Assembly (NCBI RefSeq): GCF_002028425.1
Contig: NZ_CP020042.1
Coordinates: forward strand, 6,733,560-6,797,559
Length of the DNA: 64,000 nucleotides
Direction of reading: 5' to 3'
DNA from: Streptomyces katrae
GTDB taxonomy: Bacteria; Actinomycetota; Actinomycetes; Streptomycetales; Streptomycetaceae
Both the position numbers and the translations under genes were made by a program. Below, one piece after another: positions 10,118-19,679 of the stretch. The first letter of the stretch is position 1. Every line of letters starts with the position of its first letter. The notes under the pieces were generated by a model. It was given only the letters and a program-made list of their open reading frames with translations. It searched no databases and was not told the origin of the DNA.

Positions 10118-10224
10118 GAGATCGTCCCTTATCTCGGCTGTGCACCTTTGTTACCGACGAGTTGAATGTAAGAGTGCCAATGGTGGTTGGCAAGGTTGTG
10201 CGAGTGCACCCTTTAGGCCGACTC

Positions 10225-10983
10225 CTACTGCTCCGTACGCAGCAGTTCGGCCACCTCGGCCTCCACCCGCCGCCCCATCGCCCGGGCGAACTCCGAGGCC
10301 ACCACCTCACCCGCCACCGGCCGCAGCGCCGCAACCGCCTCGCGGACGTGATCCAGCTCGGTGGCCGAAAGCAGCCCCAGTCCCTGCGGGCCGATCACAT
10401 GCCTCCGGAACAGTCCGACGAACCGGTCGGCCAGCGCCGCCGCCTGCTCCTGCACGAACTCCCCGGCGTCCAGGACCTCCCCGAGCGGAATCCCCTGACG
10501 CACCAGCGCCACCGTCGCCTCCAGCAACCGCCGGCTCGGATACGTCACCCGGTCCCCGTCGACCCGTACGTAACCCAGCTCGGCCGCCCGTCGGGTGTGC
10601 GCGGCCGTCGCCCCCGGGCCGAACAGCTCGCGCAGCTCGGCCCGGGTCATCGTCACCGGCTCCTCGCTCACCCAGTCCCGGGTCATCTCCCGCTCCAGGC
10701 CGAGGAGTTGGGACAGCCCGCCACCCTGCTCCCAGGCGGCCAGCAGTTCGCCGATCCCGTTGACCGTGTAGCCGCGCCCCAGCAGGTCGCTGATCAGCCG
10801 CAGCCGGGTCAGGTGGTCGTCGGAGTACCAGGCGATCCGGCCCTCGCGCCGCGGCGGGGGCAGCAGCCCGCGCTCCTGGTAGTAGCGCAGGTTGCGCACC
10901 TTCACCCCGGCCGCCCGGGCCACCTCCTCCCGGCGCCAGCGCCGCCGCCCCTGCCCGTCGTCCGTCCCCGCCCCAGTGCTCAC
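10225..10983 (-). CDS. MerR family transcriptional regulator
   Basis: The 252-aa product starts with a MerR winged helix-turn-helix: REEVARAAGVKVRNLRYYQERGLLPPPRREGRIAWYS, followed by the linker DDHLTRLRLISDLLGRGYTVNGIGELLAAW. The long C-terminal domain has no metal-binding cysteines, so it probably senses a small molecule or acts structurally. The start is GTG 10983. Only 7 bp separate a TACACT box from this GTG, so the mRNA is probably leaderless. It lies 107 bp upstream of, and in the same direction as, the DUF6230 operon, which may be its target. Confidence 0.88.
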   Translation of the reverse strand: MSTGAGTDDGQGRRRWRREEVARAAGVKVRNLRYYQERGLLPPPRREGRIAWYSDDHLTRLRLISDLLGRGYTVNGIGELLAAWEQGGGLSQLLGLEREMTRDWVSEEPVTMTRAELRELFGPGATAAHTRRAAELGYVRVDGDRVTYPSRRLLEATVALVRQGIPLGEVLDAGEFVQEQAAALADRFVGLFRRHVIGPQGLGLLSATELDHVREAVAALRPVAGEVVASEFARAMGRRVEAEVAELLRTEQ

Positions 10984-10990
10984 GCGGCCG

Positions 10991-11024
10991 AGTGTAGGAC
11001 CTACCGGCGGGTGTACCGGCAGGT
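10991..11024 (-). promoter_or_regulatory. -10 box and inverted repeat upstream of merR gene
   Basis: On the minus strand TACACT (10996-10991) is 7 bp before the GTG start. Upstream, ACCTACCGG (10999-11007) and CCGGCAGGT (11016-11024) form a 9-bp inverted repeat with one mismatch and an 8-bp spacer. It is positioned as a MerR autoregulatory operator; binding is inferred. Confidence 0.5.
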
Positions 11025-11046
11025 CACATGGGGCGGCGGGGCCGCG

Positions 11047-12249
11047 TCACCGGGTGCGCTGCGGCGCCTCGCGCTTGACGGCCCGCAGGACCACGAACCG
11101 CGGTTCGCTCGCGGCGACTTCGCAGTTGCCGAAGAGCCGGCGCAGATGCGTGTGGTAGCCCATGTGGCGGTTGGCCACCACCCACAGCTCCCCGCCCGGG
11201 CGCAGCACCTTGCGCGACTGCGCGAACATGCGCAGCGCCGTCGCGTCGGTCGTCGCCTGGTGCGAGTGGAAGGGCGGGTTGTTGAGGACCAGGTCCACCG
11301 AGGACGGCGGCAGCATCGCCACCCCGTCGCCGACGAGGAACTCCGCCGTCCGCCGGCCCGGGCGGACGTTGGCCTCGTAGGTGGCCCGCGCCGAGGCGAC
11401 GGCCTGGTACGACTCGTCCGTGAACACCACCTCGGCGTCCGGGTCGGCGACCTGCACCGCCGTGCCCACGACGCCGTTGCCGCAGCCCAGGTCCACGACC
11501 CGGGCCCCGTCGGTGTTGGTGGGGATGGACTGGAGGAAGAAGCGCGTGCCGACGTCCAGCCGGTCGGCGCAGAAGATCCCGGCGTGGTTGACCACGGTCA
11601 GCCCGGCGCCCGAGCCCCCGTCCTGGTCCACCGTGTACGTCAGCGGCCACGGCGAGGCTCCGGCGCCGGCCAGGACAGCGGGGTCCGGGGTGCAGAAGAT
11701 CAGCCGGGCCTTCTTCTCGGCGAGGGAGGTCCGCGTCGGGCCGATGATCTGCTCGAAGAGGTCCAGCGTGGAGGTGTGGATCTCCTTGACCATGCCGGTG
11801 CCCACGACCACCGTGCCCTCGTGCAGGTGCGGGGCCAGCCGCCGGAGCTGGTCCTCCAGCAGCGCCAGGCTCTTGGGCACCCGGACGAGCAGCACGTCGA
11901 TCCGCGCGGGCGGCGCGTCCCGCGTGGTCAGCAGGGTCACGGTGGACTTGGCGGTGCCGATGCCGGCCCGGTCGAGGTTGGCCTCGGTGGCCGCCCGGGT
12001 CAGCGCGGAGTCGGTGATCTGGGCCGGGTGGTGGGCGGCCAGGGCCGTGGTCAGCGCGCCCCAGCGGTCGCCGACGACCGTGATCTGCCCGGCGCCGGCC
12101 AGGTCCACCGGGCCGCGCTCGCCGGTGCCCGCGTCGAGGTGGCGCAGCAGGTACTCGTCGGCGGCGTCCCAGGCGCGGAGCCGGTCGCGCGGGTCGGCGG
12201 GGAAGCGGGTGAGTTCGTAGGAGCCGAAAGGCGTGGTCAGGCGGTTCAT
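11047..12249 (-). CDS. Class I methyltransferase, RsmC/RlmG-like (rRNA guanine-N2)
   Basis: The 400-aa product has a C-terminal SAM-binding domain with VVDLGCGNGVVGTA (motif I) and the NPPFH motif (NPPF, typical of N-methylation of guanine or glutamine) at about residues 319-323. A degenerate methyltransferase-like N-terminal half precedes it. This two-half layout is that of RlmG and RsmC, which methylate 23S or 16S rRNA guanine N2. The exact rRNA target is inferred. It starts at ATG 12249, divergent from pirin across about 100 bp. Confidence 0.82.
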   Translation of the reverse strand: MNRLTTPFGSYELTRFPADPRDRLRAWDAADEYLLRHLDAGTGERGPVDLAGAGQITVVGDRWGALTTALAAHHPAQITDSALTRAATEANLDRAGIGTAKSTVTLLTTRDAPPARIDVLLVRVPKSLALLEDQLRRLAPHLHEGTVVVGTGMVKEIHTSTLDLFEQIIGPTRTSLAEKKARLIFCTPDPAVLAGAGASPWPLTYTVDQDGGSGAGLTVVNHAGIFCADRLDVGTRFFLQSIPTNTDGARVVDLGCGNGVVGTAVQVADPDAEVVFTDESYQAVASARATYEANVRPGRRTAEFLVGDGVAMLPPSSVDLVLNNPPFHSHQATTDATALRMFAQSRKVLRPGGELWVVANRHMGYHTHLRRLFGNCEVAASEPRFVVLRAVKREAPQRTR

Positions 12250-12352
12250 ATCGGACCCAGGCTAGCCGAGGCGGCCGCCGGGCCCCGCACGCCGCGTCTT
12301 TCCCGGACGAGGAACGGGGGCAACCGGACCCGGCGGGGCTACCTTGTCCCGT

Positions 12353-13318
12353 ATGAGCAATCTCGATCGCCAGCCGGCCCTGTCCTCCTGCGGCGGCCGC
12401 GGCTTCGTCGTGGCCGAACCGGTACGGGAGCTCCTCAGCCCGCGCACGGTCCGGCTCGGGGAGTCCACCGAGGTCCGCCGCCTCCTGCCGAACCTGGGCC
12501 GCCGGATGGTGGGCGCCTGGTGCTTCGTCGACCACTACGGCCCCGACGACATCGCCGACGAGCCCGGCATGCAGGTCGCCCCGCACCCGCACGCCGGCCT
12601 GCAGACGGTGAGCTGGCTGCACGAGGGCGAGGTCCTGCACCGCGACAGCGTGGGCAGCCTGGCCACGATCCGCCCGCGCGAGCTGGGCCTGATGACCTCC
12701 GGCCGGGGCATCAGCCACTCCGAGGAGAGCCCGCGCCCGCACGCCCGCTTCCTGCACGGCGCCCAGCTGTGGGTGGCCCTCCCCGACGCCCACCGCGACG
12801 TCGCCCCCCACTTCCAGCACCACGCGGACCTCCCGCAGGTCACGGCCCCCGGGCTCAACGCCACGGTCATCCTCGGCACCCTGGACACGGCGACCTCCCC
12901 GGGCACCGCCTACACCCCCATCGTCGGCGCCGACCTCGCCCTGTCCGCCGGCACCGAAACCCGCCTCCCCCTCGACCCGGACTTCGAGTACGCGGTCCTC
13001 TCCATGTCCGGCGAGGCCCACGTCGACGACGTCCCCCTCCTCCCCGGCTCGATGCTCTACCTGGGCTGCGGCCGCACCGAACTCCCCCTGCGCGCCTCAT
13101 CGGACGCGGGGCTGATGCTGCTGGGCGGGGAGCCGTTCGAGGAGGAGCTCGTCATGTTCTGGAACTGGGTCGCCAGGAGTCATGAAGAGGTGGTTCAGGC
13201 CCGTGAGGACTGGATGAACGGAACCCGATTCGGCGAGGTTAAGGGATACGACGGCCCCCCCATCCCGGCCCCCGAGATTCCCTCAACTCACTTGAAACCG
13301 CGGGGTCGTGTGCGATGA
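12353..13318 (+). CDS. Pirin family protein
   Basis: The 321-aa product is a bicupin pirin: the N-terminal cupin holds the metal-binding histidines in VAPHPHAGLQTVSW and GISHSEESP. Pirins are cytoplasmic iron-binding proteins, some with quercetinase activity. The start is ATG 12353. The last 54 codons (from 13157) change in character: they are less GC-rich (TCATGAAGAGG, GGTTAAGGG, TCAACTCACTTG) than the rest. A more Streptomyces-like second copy of the same 54 codons sits 8.8 kb downstream. This 3' end was probably supplied by an integrated element. Confidence 0.9.
   Translation: MSNLDRQPALSSCGGRGFVVAEPVRELLSPRTVRLGESTEVRRLLPNLGRRMVGAWCFVDHYGPDDIADEPGMQVAPHPHAGLQTVSWLHEGEVLHRDSVGSLATIRPRELGLMTSGRGISHSEESPRPHARFLHGAQLWVALPDAHRDVAPHFQHHADLPQVTAPGLNATVILGTLDTATSPGTAYTPIVGADLALSAGTETRLPLDPDFEYAVLSMSGEAHVDDVPLLPGSMLYLGCGRTELPLRASSDAGLMLLGGEPFEEELVMFWNWVARSHEEVVQAREDWMNGTRFGEVKGYDGPPIPAPEIPSTHLKPRGRVR
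13156..13168 (+). repeat. Candidate left attachment core (attL) inside pirin gene
   Basis: GTTCTGGAACTGG is shared exactly with 21918-21930, at the point where the two copies of the pirin 3' end begin to align. It is inferred as the crossover region of the integrative element. Confidence 0.45.
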
Positions 13319-14013
13319 CTATGTGATCGTTCGGAATTGACGTCCGGGCCTTGCCGAGGAGAGGCACAGCTCCCTGCACCGTCTCGACGAGCACAAAAGT
13401 ATCGCGGAGTGGGTCTGTGTTGTCGTGGAGGTGGTGGCTGACTCAGTCCCTCCTCAAAGCCGAGCGGGTGCCTTCGGTGATCGAAACCAACCATGCTGCG
13501 ATCACGCCGCGCCGGTGATTTCCCGCCGGCGCCGGATGCCGGCTGCGAGTGCCCGGAGGCGGGCGACTCGGTGGGCGCCCCTGCGGTCGCGGATGAGCAG
13601 GGGATGTTCTCCGTCGGCGCCGGCGACGACGCGTTCCGGCGCGGGCCCAGGCTGAGCGGCGGTGGACAGCGCTTGCGGTGATCGGGAGCGCCGCGGCTCC
13701 CACCCCACGCGTCCCGCTGCCCCTGTCACGAGTACGTCCGTCTCGATCCGGTTGTCTGGGAGCGGGCATCGACCTGCGCGTCGAGCCCATGGCCGGGAGG
13801 CGTGCGGGCGATCCGCGCGGTCGTTGCCTTGGGCACGATCAGGGAGGCGGTGGTCAGCTGGGCCCGCGATGAGCGGACGGCAGTCCTGGGCGAGCGCCTT
13901 GTCCGACTCCGGCTGCGCCGCCGAATGGAACCGTGGACGGTGCAGGCGCGCCGGGCATCTAGGAACCTCGCCGCGTCGATTCGGCATGTGGAACGGCACG
14001 ATCCTGGCTTTAA
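13319..14013. other. Left part of island, no recognisable gene
   Basis: About 700 bp lie between the pirin stop and an in-frame TAA (14011-14013) that precedes the Rhs coding frame. Several short open frames exist on both strands, but none shows recognisable motifs or a convincing ribosome binding site. The stretch near 13320-13420 is relatively AT-rich and could be old attachment-site or replication DNA of the element. Confidence 0.5.
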
Positions 14014-14253
14014 CCCCAGGACTTCATACCGGATGTCGTCGAGGACAAGGTCGAGCAGGGGATCGAGAAGGTCGGCGACTTTGTCGAGTGGGGTGGCAGC
14101 AAGGTCGCCGGCCTTGCCGACGAGGTCGGACTGGAGCAAGCGGGCGACTGGATCCGCGACAAGTCCCGCTCTGCTGCCAACCAGCTCGGCTCCGACGTCG
14201 CCGAGCTGGAGCTCGGGCAGACCGACGACCCGAAGAAGCTGGTCTATGGCAGC

Positions 14254-17200
14254 GTGGCCAAGATCCATGCCCAGGTCGGGCACCTGAACGACTTCAAGAC
14301 GGCCTTCGAATCCGTCGGCAACGGCCTGAAGAACCTGACCGAGCCCGACGGTCTGAAGGGCCAGGCGGCCAAGGCGTTCCGGGAAGCGCTGGCGAAGCAG
14401 CCACCGCGCTGGTTCAAGGCGTCCGAGGCCTTCGGGAAGGCCGCGGACGCAATGGGCCGCTTCGCGGAGACCGTGGAATGGGCCCAGGGTCGAGCCAAGG
14501 AGGCTCTGGAGGACTACAACAAGGCGAAGAAGGTGTCCGAGGACGCCCGCAACGCCTACAACAAGCAGGTCAACGAGTACAACAGCGCTATCACAGCCAA
14601 GAAGGAGCACCTCCCGCCCCGCCCGGCCGAAACGTTCGACGACCCAGGCAAGCCGCTGGCCGCGGTAGCGCAGGACAAGCTGGACAACGCACGCAAGCAG
14701 CGCAACGAGCAGGCACAGGCCGCCGCGGCCGCGGTCCGCGCCGCGCGCGACGCCGCTCCGCCCAAGCCCTCGTACGCGGGTCAGCTCACCGACGGCATCG
14801 CGTACATGCAGCTCGCCAATAACCACTTCGTGGGCGGCATCATCCGGGGTGCAGCAGGCACCGCCGACTTCGCCCGCTCCCTCAGCCCGCAGGATCCGTA
14901 CAACCTCACGCATCCCACCGAATACATGACGCACCTCAACTCCACGGCAGCGGGACTCGTCACCACGGTCAACGACCCATGGGGCGCTGGGAAGCAGATG
15001 CTCGACGAGTTCATGAAGGACCCCGCCGAAGGCGTCGGCAGACTCGTCCCCGACCTGATCGGTTCCAAGGGCATGGCCTCCTTCAAGGAAGCCGGGGCAG
15101 CCGCGAGACGCTTGGACGATCTGAAGTCTCCCCGCCGTGGGGAGCATGAACGGAATCCGGAAAGCAGCGCCACCCGCTGCAAAGAGACCGTGTGCAAGAG
15201 GGACCCGGTCGATATCGCGACCGGCCGCATGCTGCTGCCCACGACCGACATCGCTCTGCCCGGCGCCCTCCCCCTCGTGTTTCGGCGCACCTTCGACTCC
15301 TCGCGCCGCTCCGGGCGCTGGTTCGGGCCAACTTGGTCTTCCACGGTGGACCAACAGCTGGAGATCGGACCCGAGGGCATTATCTTCAGCTGTGACGAGG
15401 GGAGCCTTCTCGCCTATCCCCACCCAGCCCCCGGGATCGCGGTGATGCCCACACACGGCCGGCAGTGGCCGCTGGAACGGGTCCCGGGCGGTTACACGAT
15501 CACCGATCCTGACACCGGCAAGGCCTGGCACTTCACCGATCACACGGACGAGACCGCGCTCCTGGCCCAGATCGACGACCGTAACGGCCGCTGGATCAGC
15601 TTCGAGCACGACGAGTCGGGCGCCCCGACAGCGATCGTCCACCACGGCGGCTACCACCTGAAGCTCACGACGGCCAAGGACCGCGTAACGGCCCTCCACC
15701 TCGCGGGAGCCGCGAAAGACGGATCCGATCAGGAGATCGTGCGGTATGGCTACGCCGACGGTCATCTCACCTCGATCATCAACTCCTCTGGCCTTCCTCT
15801 GAGTTATGGCTGCGACGAACACGGCCGCATTACCTCGTGGACCGATACCAACGAATGTCGCTTCGACTACGTCTATGACGATCAGGACCGCTGCATCTAC
15901 CAGTCGGGCGCGAACGGGCACCTCGAGTCCACCTTCACGTGGGACGGCGTCGACCCCGCAACGGGGCTCCGCGTAACTACCGTCACCAGCGGTCTGGGGC
16001 ACACCGAGCGGCACTTGGTCAATGACCGGTCACAGGTGGTTGCCGAGATCGACTCTCTGGGCGCGGTCACCCGCTTCGAATACGACCGCTACAACCGGCT
16101 GCTGTCACGCACTGATCCGCTGGGCCACGTCAGGCGTTTCACCTATGATGAGAACGGCCGGATGATGGTGGTGGAGCGGCCGGACGGACGGCAGGCGCGG
16201 GCCGAGTACAACGATCTCGGGCTCCCGATACGCATCGTCGGCACCGACGGCAATATCACGCGGCAGAGTTTCGACCAACGCGGCAACCGGATGTCGATAG
16301 CTGAGCCGTCTGGGGCAACGACTCATTTCGCCTACGACGGAGCCGGCATCGTTACCTCCGTCACCGATGCGCTCGGGCACACCTCGGCAGTCATTTCCGA
16401 CAAGGCCGGTCTGCCCCTGGCTATCACCGATCCGCTCGGGGCGACCACGTGCTACAAGCGTGACGCCTTCGGCCGACCCGTGTCGATCTGCGACCCGCTC
16501 GGCGGTGTCATTCACCTGGAGTGGTCGGTCGAGGGCGAACTCACCCGCCGGGTCGAGGCCGACGGCAGCGAACAGTCCTGGACGTACGACGGCGAGGGCA
16601 ACTGCGTTGCCCACGTCGACGCCCTAGGCGGCGTCACCAGCTTCGAATACACGGACTTCGACCGTGTGACAGCCCGCACGGGTCCGGACGGTGCCCGCTA
16701 CGAGTTCAGCTACGACACCGACCTCCACCTCACCCAAGTCACCAACCCCCAGGGGCTGACATGGGATTACGTCTACGACCCGGCCGGTCGGGTCATATCT
16801 GAGACCGACTTTGATGGCCGGACGCTGACGTACGGACGGGATGTGGCGGGACGGCTCGTGTCGCGGACGGACGCGCTCGGCCAGACCATCTGCTATGAGC
16901 GGGACGAGCTGGACCGCGTCGTCCGCAAGGACGCTGCGGGCGCTGTGACGACGTTCGAGTACGACACGGGCGACCAACTTGCGGAAGCGATCAACGTGGA
17001 TGCCACGATCACGCGTCTGCGCGACCGGTACGGCCGCCTCAAGTCTGAGACCGTCAATGGCCGGACGACGGCGTACGCGTACGACGAGCTCGGCCGCCGT
17101 ACCGGCCGCACGACCCCGACTGGGGCGGTCAGCACCTGGACCTACGACGCTGTCGGCTGCCGCACCTCCCTGACCACGTCCGGACGCACCATTACCTTTG

Positions 17201-18663
17201 ATTACGACGAGGTCGGTCAGGAGACCATCCGACGGATCGGCGACGCAGTCGTGCTGTCGTCCCAGTACGACCAAGGGGGTCGCCTCACCACCCAACACGT
17301 CACCAGCGTGGGCCGCGGCATCCAGCGCCGCGACTACAGGTATCGCGCGGACGGCAACCTGATCCGCATAGACGACCAGCTGATGGGCCCGAAGACCTTT
17401 GATCTGGACGCGGCCGGCCGGGTGACTGCCGTCCGGGCAGAAGGGTGGACCGAGCGGTACAGCTACGACGAGGCAGGGAACCAGTTGGCCGCCTCCTGGC
17501 CGGCGCCCCATCCCGGCCAGGAGGCCGTCGGCCCGCGCGAGTACACCGGTACGACGATCACTCGCGCGGGCAGGATGCACTACGAGCACGACGCACTGGG
17601 CCGTGTCACCCTGCGCCGGAGAACCCGCTTGTCCGGCAAACCGGACACCTGGCGCTATGAGTGGGACGCCGAAGACCGCTTGCGTTCGGTGACCACCCCC
17701 GACGGTGCCGTGTGGCGCTACGCGTACGACGCCCTGGGTCGCCGTATTTCTAAGCAGCGCCTCGCCGCCGACGGCATGACGGTGCTCGAACAGGTCACGT
17801 TTACCTGGGACGGTACCATCCTGTGCGAAGAGACAACGGAATCGCCGGACCTATCCCATTCGGTAGTCCTCACATGGGACCACAAGGGTCTACAGCCGCT
17901 GACTCAGAGCGAACGCCTCCTGGACCGAGAAACGCCCCAAGAGGTCATCGACGCTCGTTTCCTCACCATCATCACCGACCTGGTGGGCGCCCCCTCGGAA
18001 CTGCTCGACGAATCCGGAACACTGGCTTGGCGTACTCGCACTACCCTGTGGGGCACCACCACCTGGGCAACCACCAGCACGGCCTATACCCCACTCCGCT
18101 TCCCAGGGCAGTACTTCGACCCGGAAGCCGGTCTCCACTACAACTACTTCCGCCACTACGACCCCGAAACTGCGCGCTACCTCAGCCGTGACCCCCTGGG
18201 TCTCGCCCCGGCCCCCAACCCCGCAGCCTATGTCCCCAACCCTCACACATGGGTCGACCCCCTGGGCCTGGCCGGCTGCCCGGACCTTACCAAGGGAGCA
18301 ACGCTCGGGGATGTGGACAAGGTTCACGGTTGGGTGCCTCACTCCATCCCTGAGGAGTCAATGGAAGTCCTCCGGGACATGGAGAAGTACAATTTCGCAT
18401 ATGGAGGTGGGCCGGGCTTCTTTGGGCCGAAGTGGTGGACTGAAACCTTTGAAAACAGCGGCAAAAATGGTGGCTACCAACTTCCTACCCACGAGCCCTC
18501 AGGAAAGCCGATTACCTATCAGGAGTATGGGACCTACCCGTCACCGGATAATCCCAAGCCCGGCGGTGAACGCTGGGTGTTTGGTAGCGACAAATCTGCC
18601 TACTATACTCCAACTCACTACCAGACGTATATTGTGGGCAGAAGTCCCAGTTGGGTGGAGTGA
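14254..18663 (+). CDS. Rhs/YD-repeat polymorphic toxin with barnase-like RNase tip, 5'-truncated
   Basis: The first usable start is GTG 14254 (1469 aa), but family-like coding sequence (FVEWGGSKVAGLADEVG and similar) extends back to a TAA at 14011-14013, so the original N-terminus has been lost. Order: helical WXG-like segment (residues 1-150), DUF6531 entry (RDPVDIATGRM, about 314-395), YD repeats (about 450-1270), Rhs core ending in two DPLGL motifs (about 1314 and 1335), then a 130-residue tip. The tip resembles barnase/RNase T1-type guanyl RNases with E1424 (TYQEY), R1440 (GGERWVFGS) and H1455 (THYQTYIV) as the likely catalytic set. The tip is less GC-rich, as in exchanged toxin tips. Its stop overlaps the immunity gene. 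Confidence 0.85.
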   Translation: MAKIHAQVGHLNDFKTAFESVGNGLKNLTEPDGLKGQAAKAFREALAKQPPRWFKASEAFGKAADAMGRFAETVEWAQGRAKEALEDYNKAKKVSEDARNAYNKQVNEYNSAITAKKEHLPPRPAETFDDPGKPLAAVAQDKLDNARKQRNEQAQAAAAAVRAARDAAPPKPSYAGQLTDGIAYMQLANNHFVGGIIRGAAGTADFARSLSPQDPYNLTHPTEYMTHLNSTAAGLVTTVNDPWGAGKQMLDEFMKDPAEGVGRLVPDLIGSKGMASFKEAGAAARRLDDLKSPRRGEHERNPESSATRCKETVCKRDPVDIATGRMLLPTTDIALPGALPLVFRRTFDSSRRSGRWFGPTWSSTVDQQLEIGPEGIIFSCDEGSLLAYPHPAPGIAVMPTHGRQWPLERVPGGYTITDPDTGKAWHFTDHTDETALLAQIDDRNGRWISFEHDESGAPTAIVHHGGYHLKLTTAKDRVTALHLAGAAKDGSDQEIVRYGYADGHLTSIINSSGLPLSYGCDEHGRITSWTDTNECRFDYVYDDQDRCIYQSGANGHLESTFTWDGVDPATGLRVTTVTSGLGHTERHLVNDRSQVVAEIDSLGAVTRFEYDRYNRLLSRTDPLGHVRRFTYDENGRMMVVERPDGRQARAEYNDLGLPIRIVGTDGNITRQSFDQRGNRMSIAEPSGATTHFAYDGAGIVTSVTDALGHTSAVISDKAGLPLAITDPLGATTCYKRDAFGRPVSICDPLGGVIHLEWSVEGELTRRVEADGSEQSWTYDGEGNCVAHVDALGGVTSFEYTDFDRVTARTGPDGARYEFSYDTDLHLTQVTNPQGLTWDYVYDPAGRVISETDFDGRTLTYGRDVAGRLVSRTDALGQTICYERDELDRVVRKDAAGAVTTFEYDTGDQLAEAINVDATITRLRDRYGRLKSETVNGRTTAYAYDELGRRTGRTTPTGAVSTWTYDAVGCRTSLTTSGRTITFDYDEVGQETIRRIGDAVVLSSQYDQGGRLTTQHVTSVGRGIQRRDYRYRADGNLIRIDDQLMGPKTFDLDAAGRVTAVRAEGWTERYSYDEAGNQLAASWPAPHPGQEAVGPREYTGTTITRAGRMHYEHDALGRVTLRRRTRLSGKPDTWRYEWDAEDRLRSVTTPDGAVWRYAYDALGRRISKQRLAADGMTVLEQVTFTWDGTILCEETTESPDLSHSVVLTWDHKGLQPLTQSERLLDRETPQEVIDARFLTIITDLVGAPSELLDESGTLAWRTRTTLWGTTTWATTSTAYTPLRFPGQYFDPEAGLHYNYFRHYDPETARYLSRDPLGLAPAPNPAAYVPNPHTWVDPLGLAGCPDLTKGATLGDVDKVHGWVPHSIPEESMEVLRDMEKYNFAYGGGPGFFGPKWWTETFENSGKNGGYQLPTHEPSGKPITYQEYGTYPSPDNPKPGGERWVFGSDKSAYYTPTHYQTYIVGRSPSWVE

Positions 18664-19145
18664 TGACAGAAGAGACGTCAGCAATGCACATCGCCCCGTG
18701 GATGCACATCATCACGCCTGGCGGTGGCCTGCAGCTCGATGAACTCCTGCCTGTGTCCGGCAACGTTTACGTGGCGCGTCTAAATGGGCAAGATATGCCA
18801 GATGAGATTGCGGCTTTTCAGAAATTTGATGAATTGCTAAAGTTTCCCGAATATTTTGGATGGAACTGGGACGCCTTCTACGACTGCCTTCGTGACCTTC
18901 AATGGCTTTCGTCGGATTCCCATGTCCTGATCATCGAGTCCGCCGAAAGTGCCCTTTCCGATGATGAGGCTGCTCGCGATGAGTTCTTCAGAACCCTCTG
19001 GCGCGCTGGCCAACGGTGGTCCTACACTAAGCGGCCCGAAGGTGTGACGCTTAGTAAGTTCTCCGTTGTCCTGTCATGTGACAAGGAGTCCGCATACAAC
19101 CTCGCGAAACGGCTTGGGGAGCTTCAGGGATCAGTCGGTTCCTAA
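18663..19145 (+). CDS. Barstar-family immunity protein
   Basis: The 160-aa product has the barstar signature FPEYFGWNWDAFYDCLRDL, the helix that plugs the RNase active site, and the typical beta strand following it. It should bind and inactivate the RNase tip of the upstream Rhs protein. The stop of the toxin gene and this ATG share one base (TGATG), with GGTGGAG at 18654-18660 as ribosome binding site, so translation is coupled. Base composition is clearly below the window average, supporting horizontal origin together with the toxin tip. Confidence 0.88.
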   Translation: MTEETSAMHIAPWMHIITPGGGLQLDELLPVSGNVYVARLNGQDMPDEIAAFQKFDELLKFPEYFGWNWDAFYDCLRDLQWLSSDSHVLIIESAESALSDDEAARDEFFRTLWRAGQRWSYTKRPEGVTLSKFSVVLSCDKESAYNLAKRLGELQGSVGS

Positions 19146-19160
19146 CCTCCATCCTTTGTG

Positions 19161-19189
19161 ACGGGCCGCCGGATTCTCCGGCGGCCCGT
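19161..19189 (+). terminator. Rho-independent terminator after immunity gene
   Basis: A perfect 12-bp stem (ACGGGCCGCCGG / CCGGCGGCCCGT) with loop ATTCT is followed by a short T-rich stretch. It lies 16 bp after the barstar stop. Confidence 0.75.
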
Positions 19190-19224
19190 TTGGCTGGCCA
19201 GGCCGCTCGCGGGCATGTCGGGGT

Positions 19225-19243
19225 CCGGCTACCGCGTAGCCGG
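19225..19243. other. Small hairpin downstream of integrase remnant
   Basis: CCGGCTAC and GTAGCCGG form an 8-bp inverted repeat with a 3-nt loop, beside the 3' end of the minus-strand integrase remnant. It could be that gene's old terminator. Confidence 0.35.
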
Positions 19244-19329
19244 TTAGTCGTCAGACGCATTCTTCCGCCGACCGGTGAGTGCCCGGTCGGCCCGCCGCTC
19301 CGACAGAAACAGTTCGTCGTCTTGGGCGG

Positions 19330-19632
19330 GTAGGGCAGGGACGGCCGTCGACCGTTCCGTGCGTCTCCGCGTATCGCTCGATGGTCTCCTTCACCTGCGG
19401 GGGCAGGGGGACGTCCCGGTACTCGCCCTTCTTGCGGTGCTTGAGGCGGTCGTACTGCTTGGTGGTGCGGTTGACCTGTTCGGTGACGTGGTAGGTGCCG
19501 GCGGCAACGATGTTGTTGAGGTTGACGACTGCCGCTTCGCCGTTGCGTAGGCCGCAGCCGCTCATGAGGGTTGGAAGGTGTCGTCGCCGACGGTGCGCAG
19601 GACGCGGAGTTGTGCGGGGGGGTGCCCCTATG
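19330..19632 (-). pseudogene. Tyrosine integrase remnant (catalytic domain start)
   Basis: The minus-strand text reads PPAQLRVLRTVGDDTFQPS, then in another frame LMSGCGLRNGEAAVVNLNNI, TEQVNRTTKQYDRLKHRKKG and EYRDVPLPPQVKETIERYAE. The GLRNGEA segment holds the first catalytic arginine of tyrosine recombinases and VPLP the usual following strand. The H-x-x-R box and catalytic tyrosine are missing, and frame changes occur on both sides. It is the downstream part of the gene whose N-terminal part lies at 21.6-21.9 kb, split by about 2 kb carrying a hypothetical gene and an IS110 element. Confidence 0.72.
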
Positions 19633-19679
19633 TCTTTGGTCAAGCTGGTCGGGTGTGAGCTCGGGGCGTCTGGAACGAT

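Noticed and set aside
13502..13999. Minus-strand open frame at the left end of the island
   Set aside because: No motif, no ribosome binding site and biased composition; left as non-coding.
19225..19243. Hairpin considered as part of a tRNA
   Set aside because: No cloverleaf, no T-loop GTTC sequence and no CCA end could be built around it.
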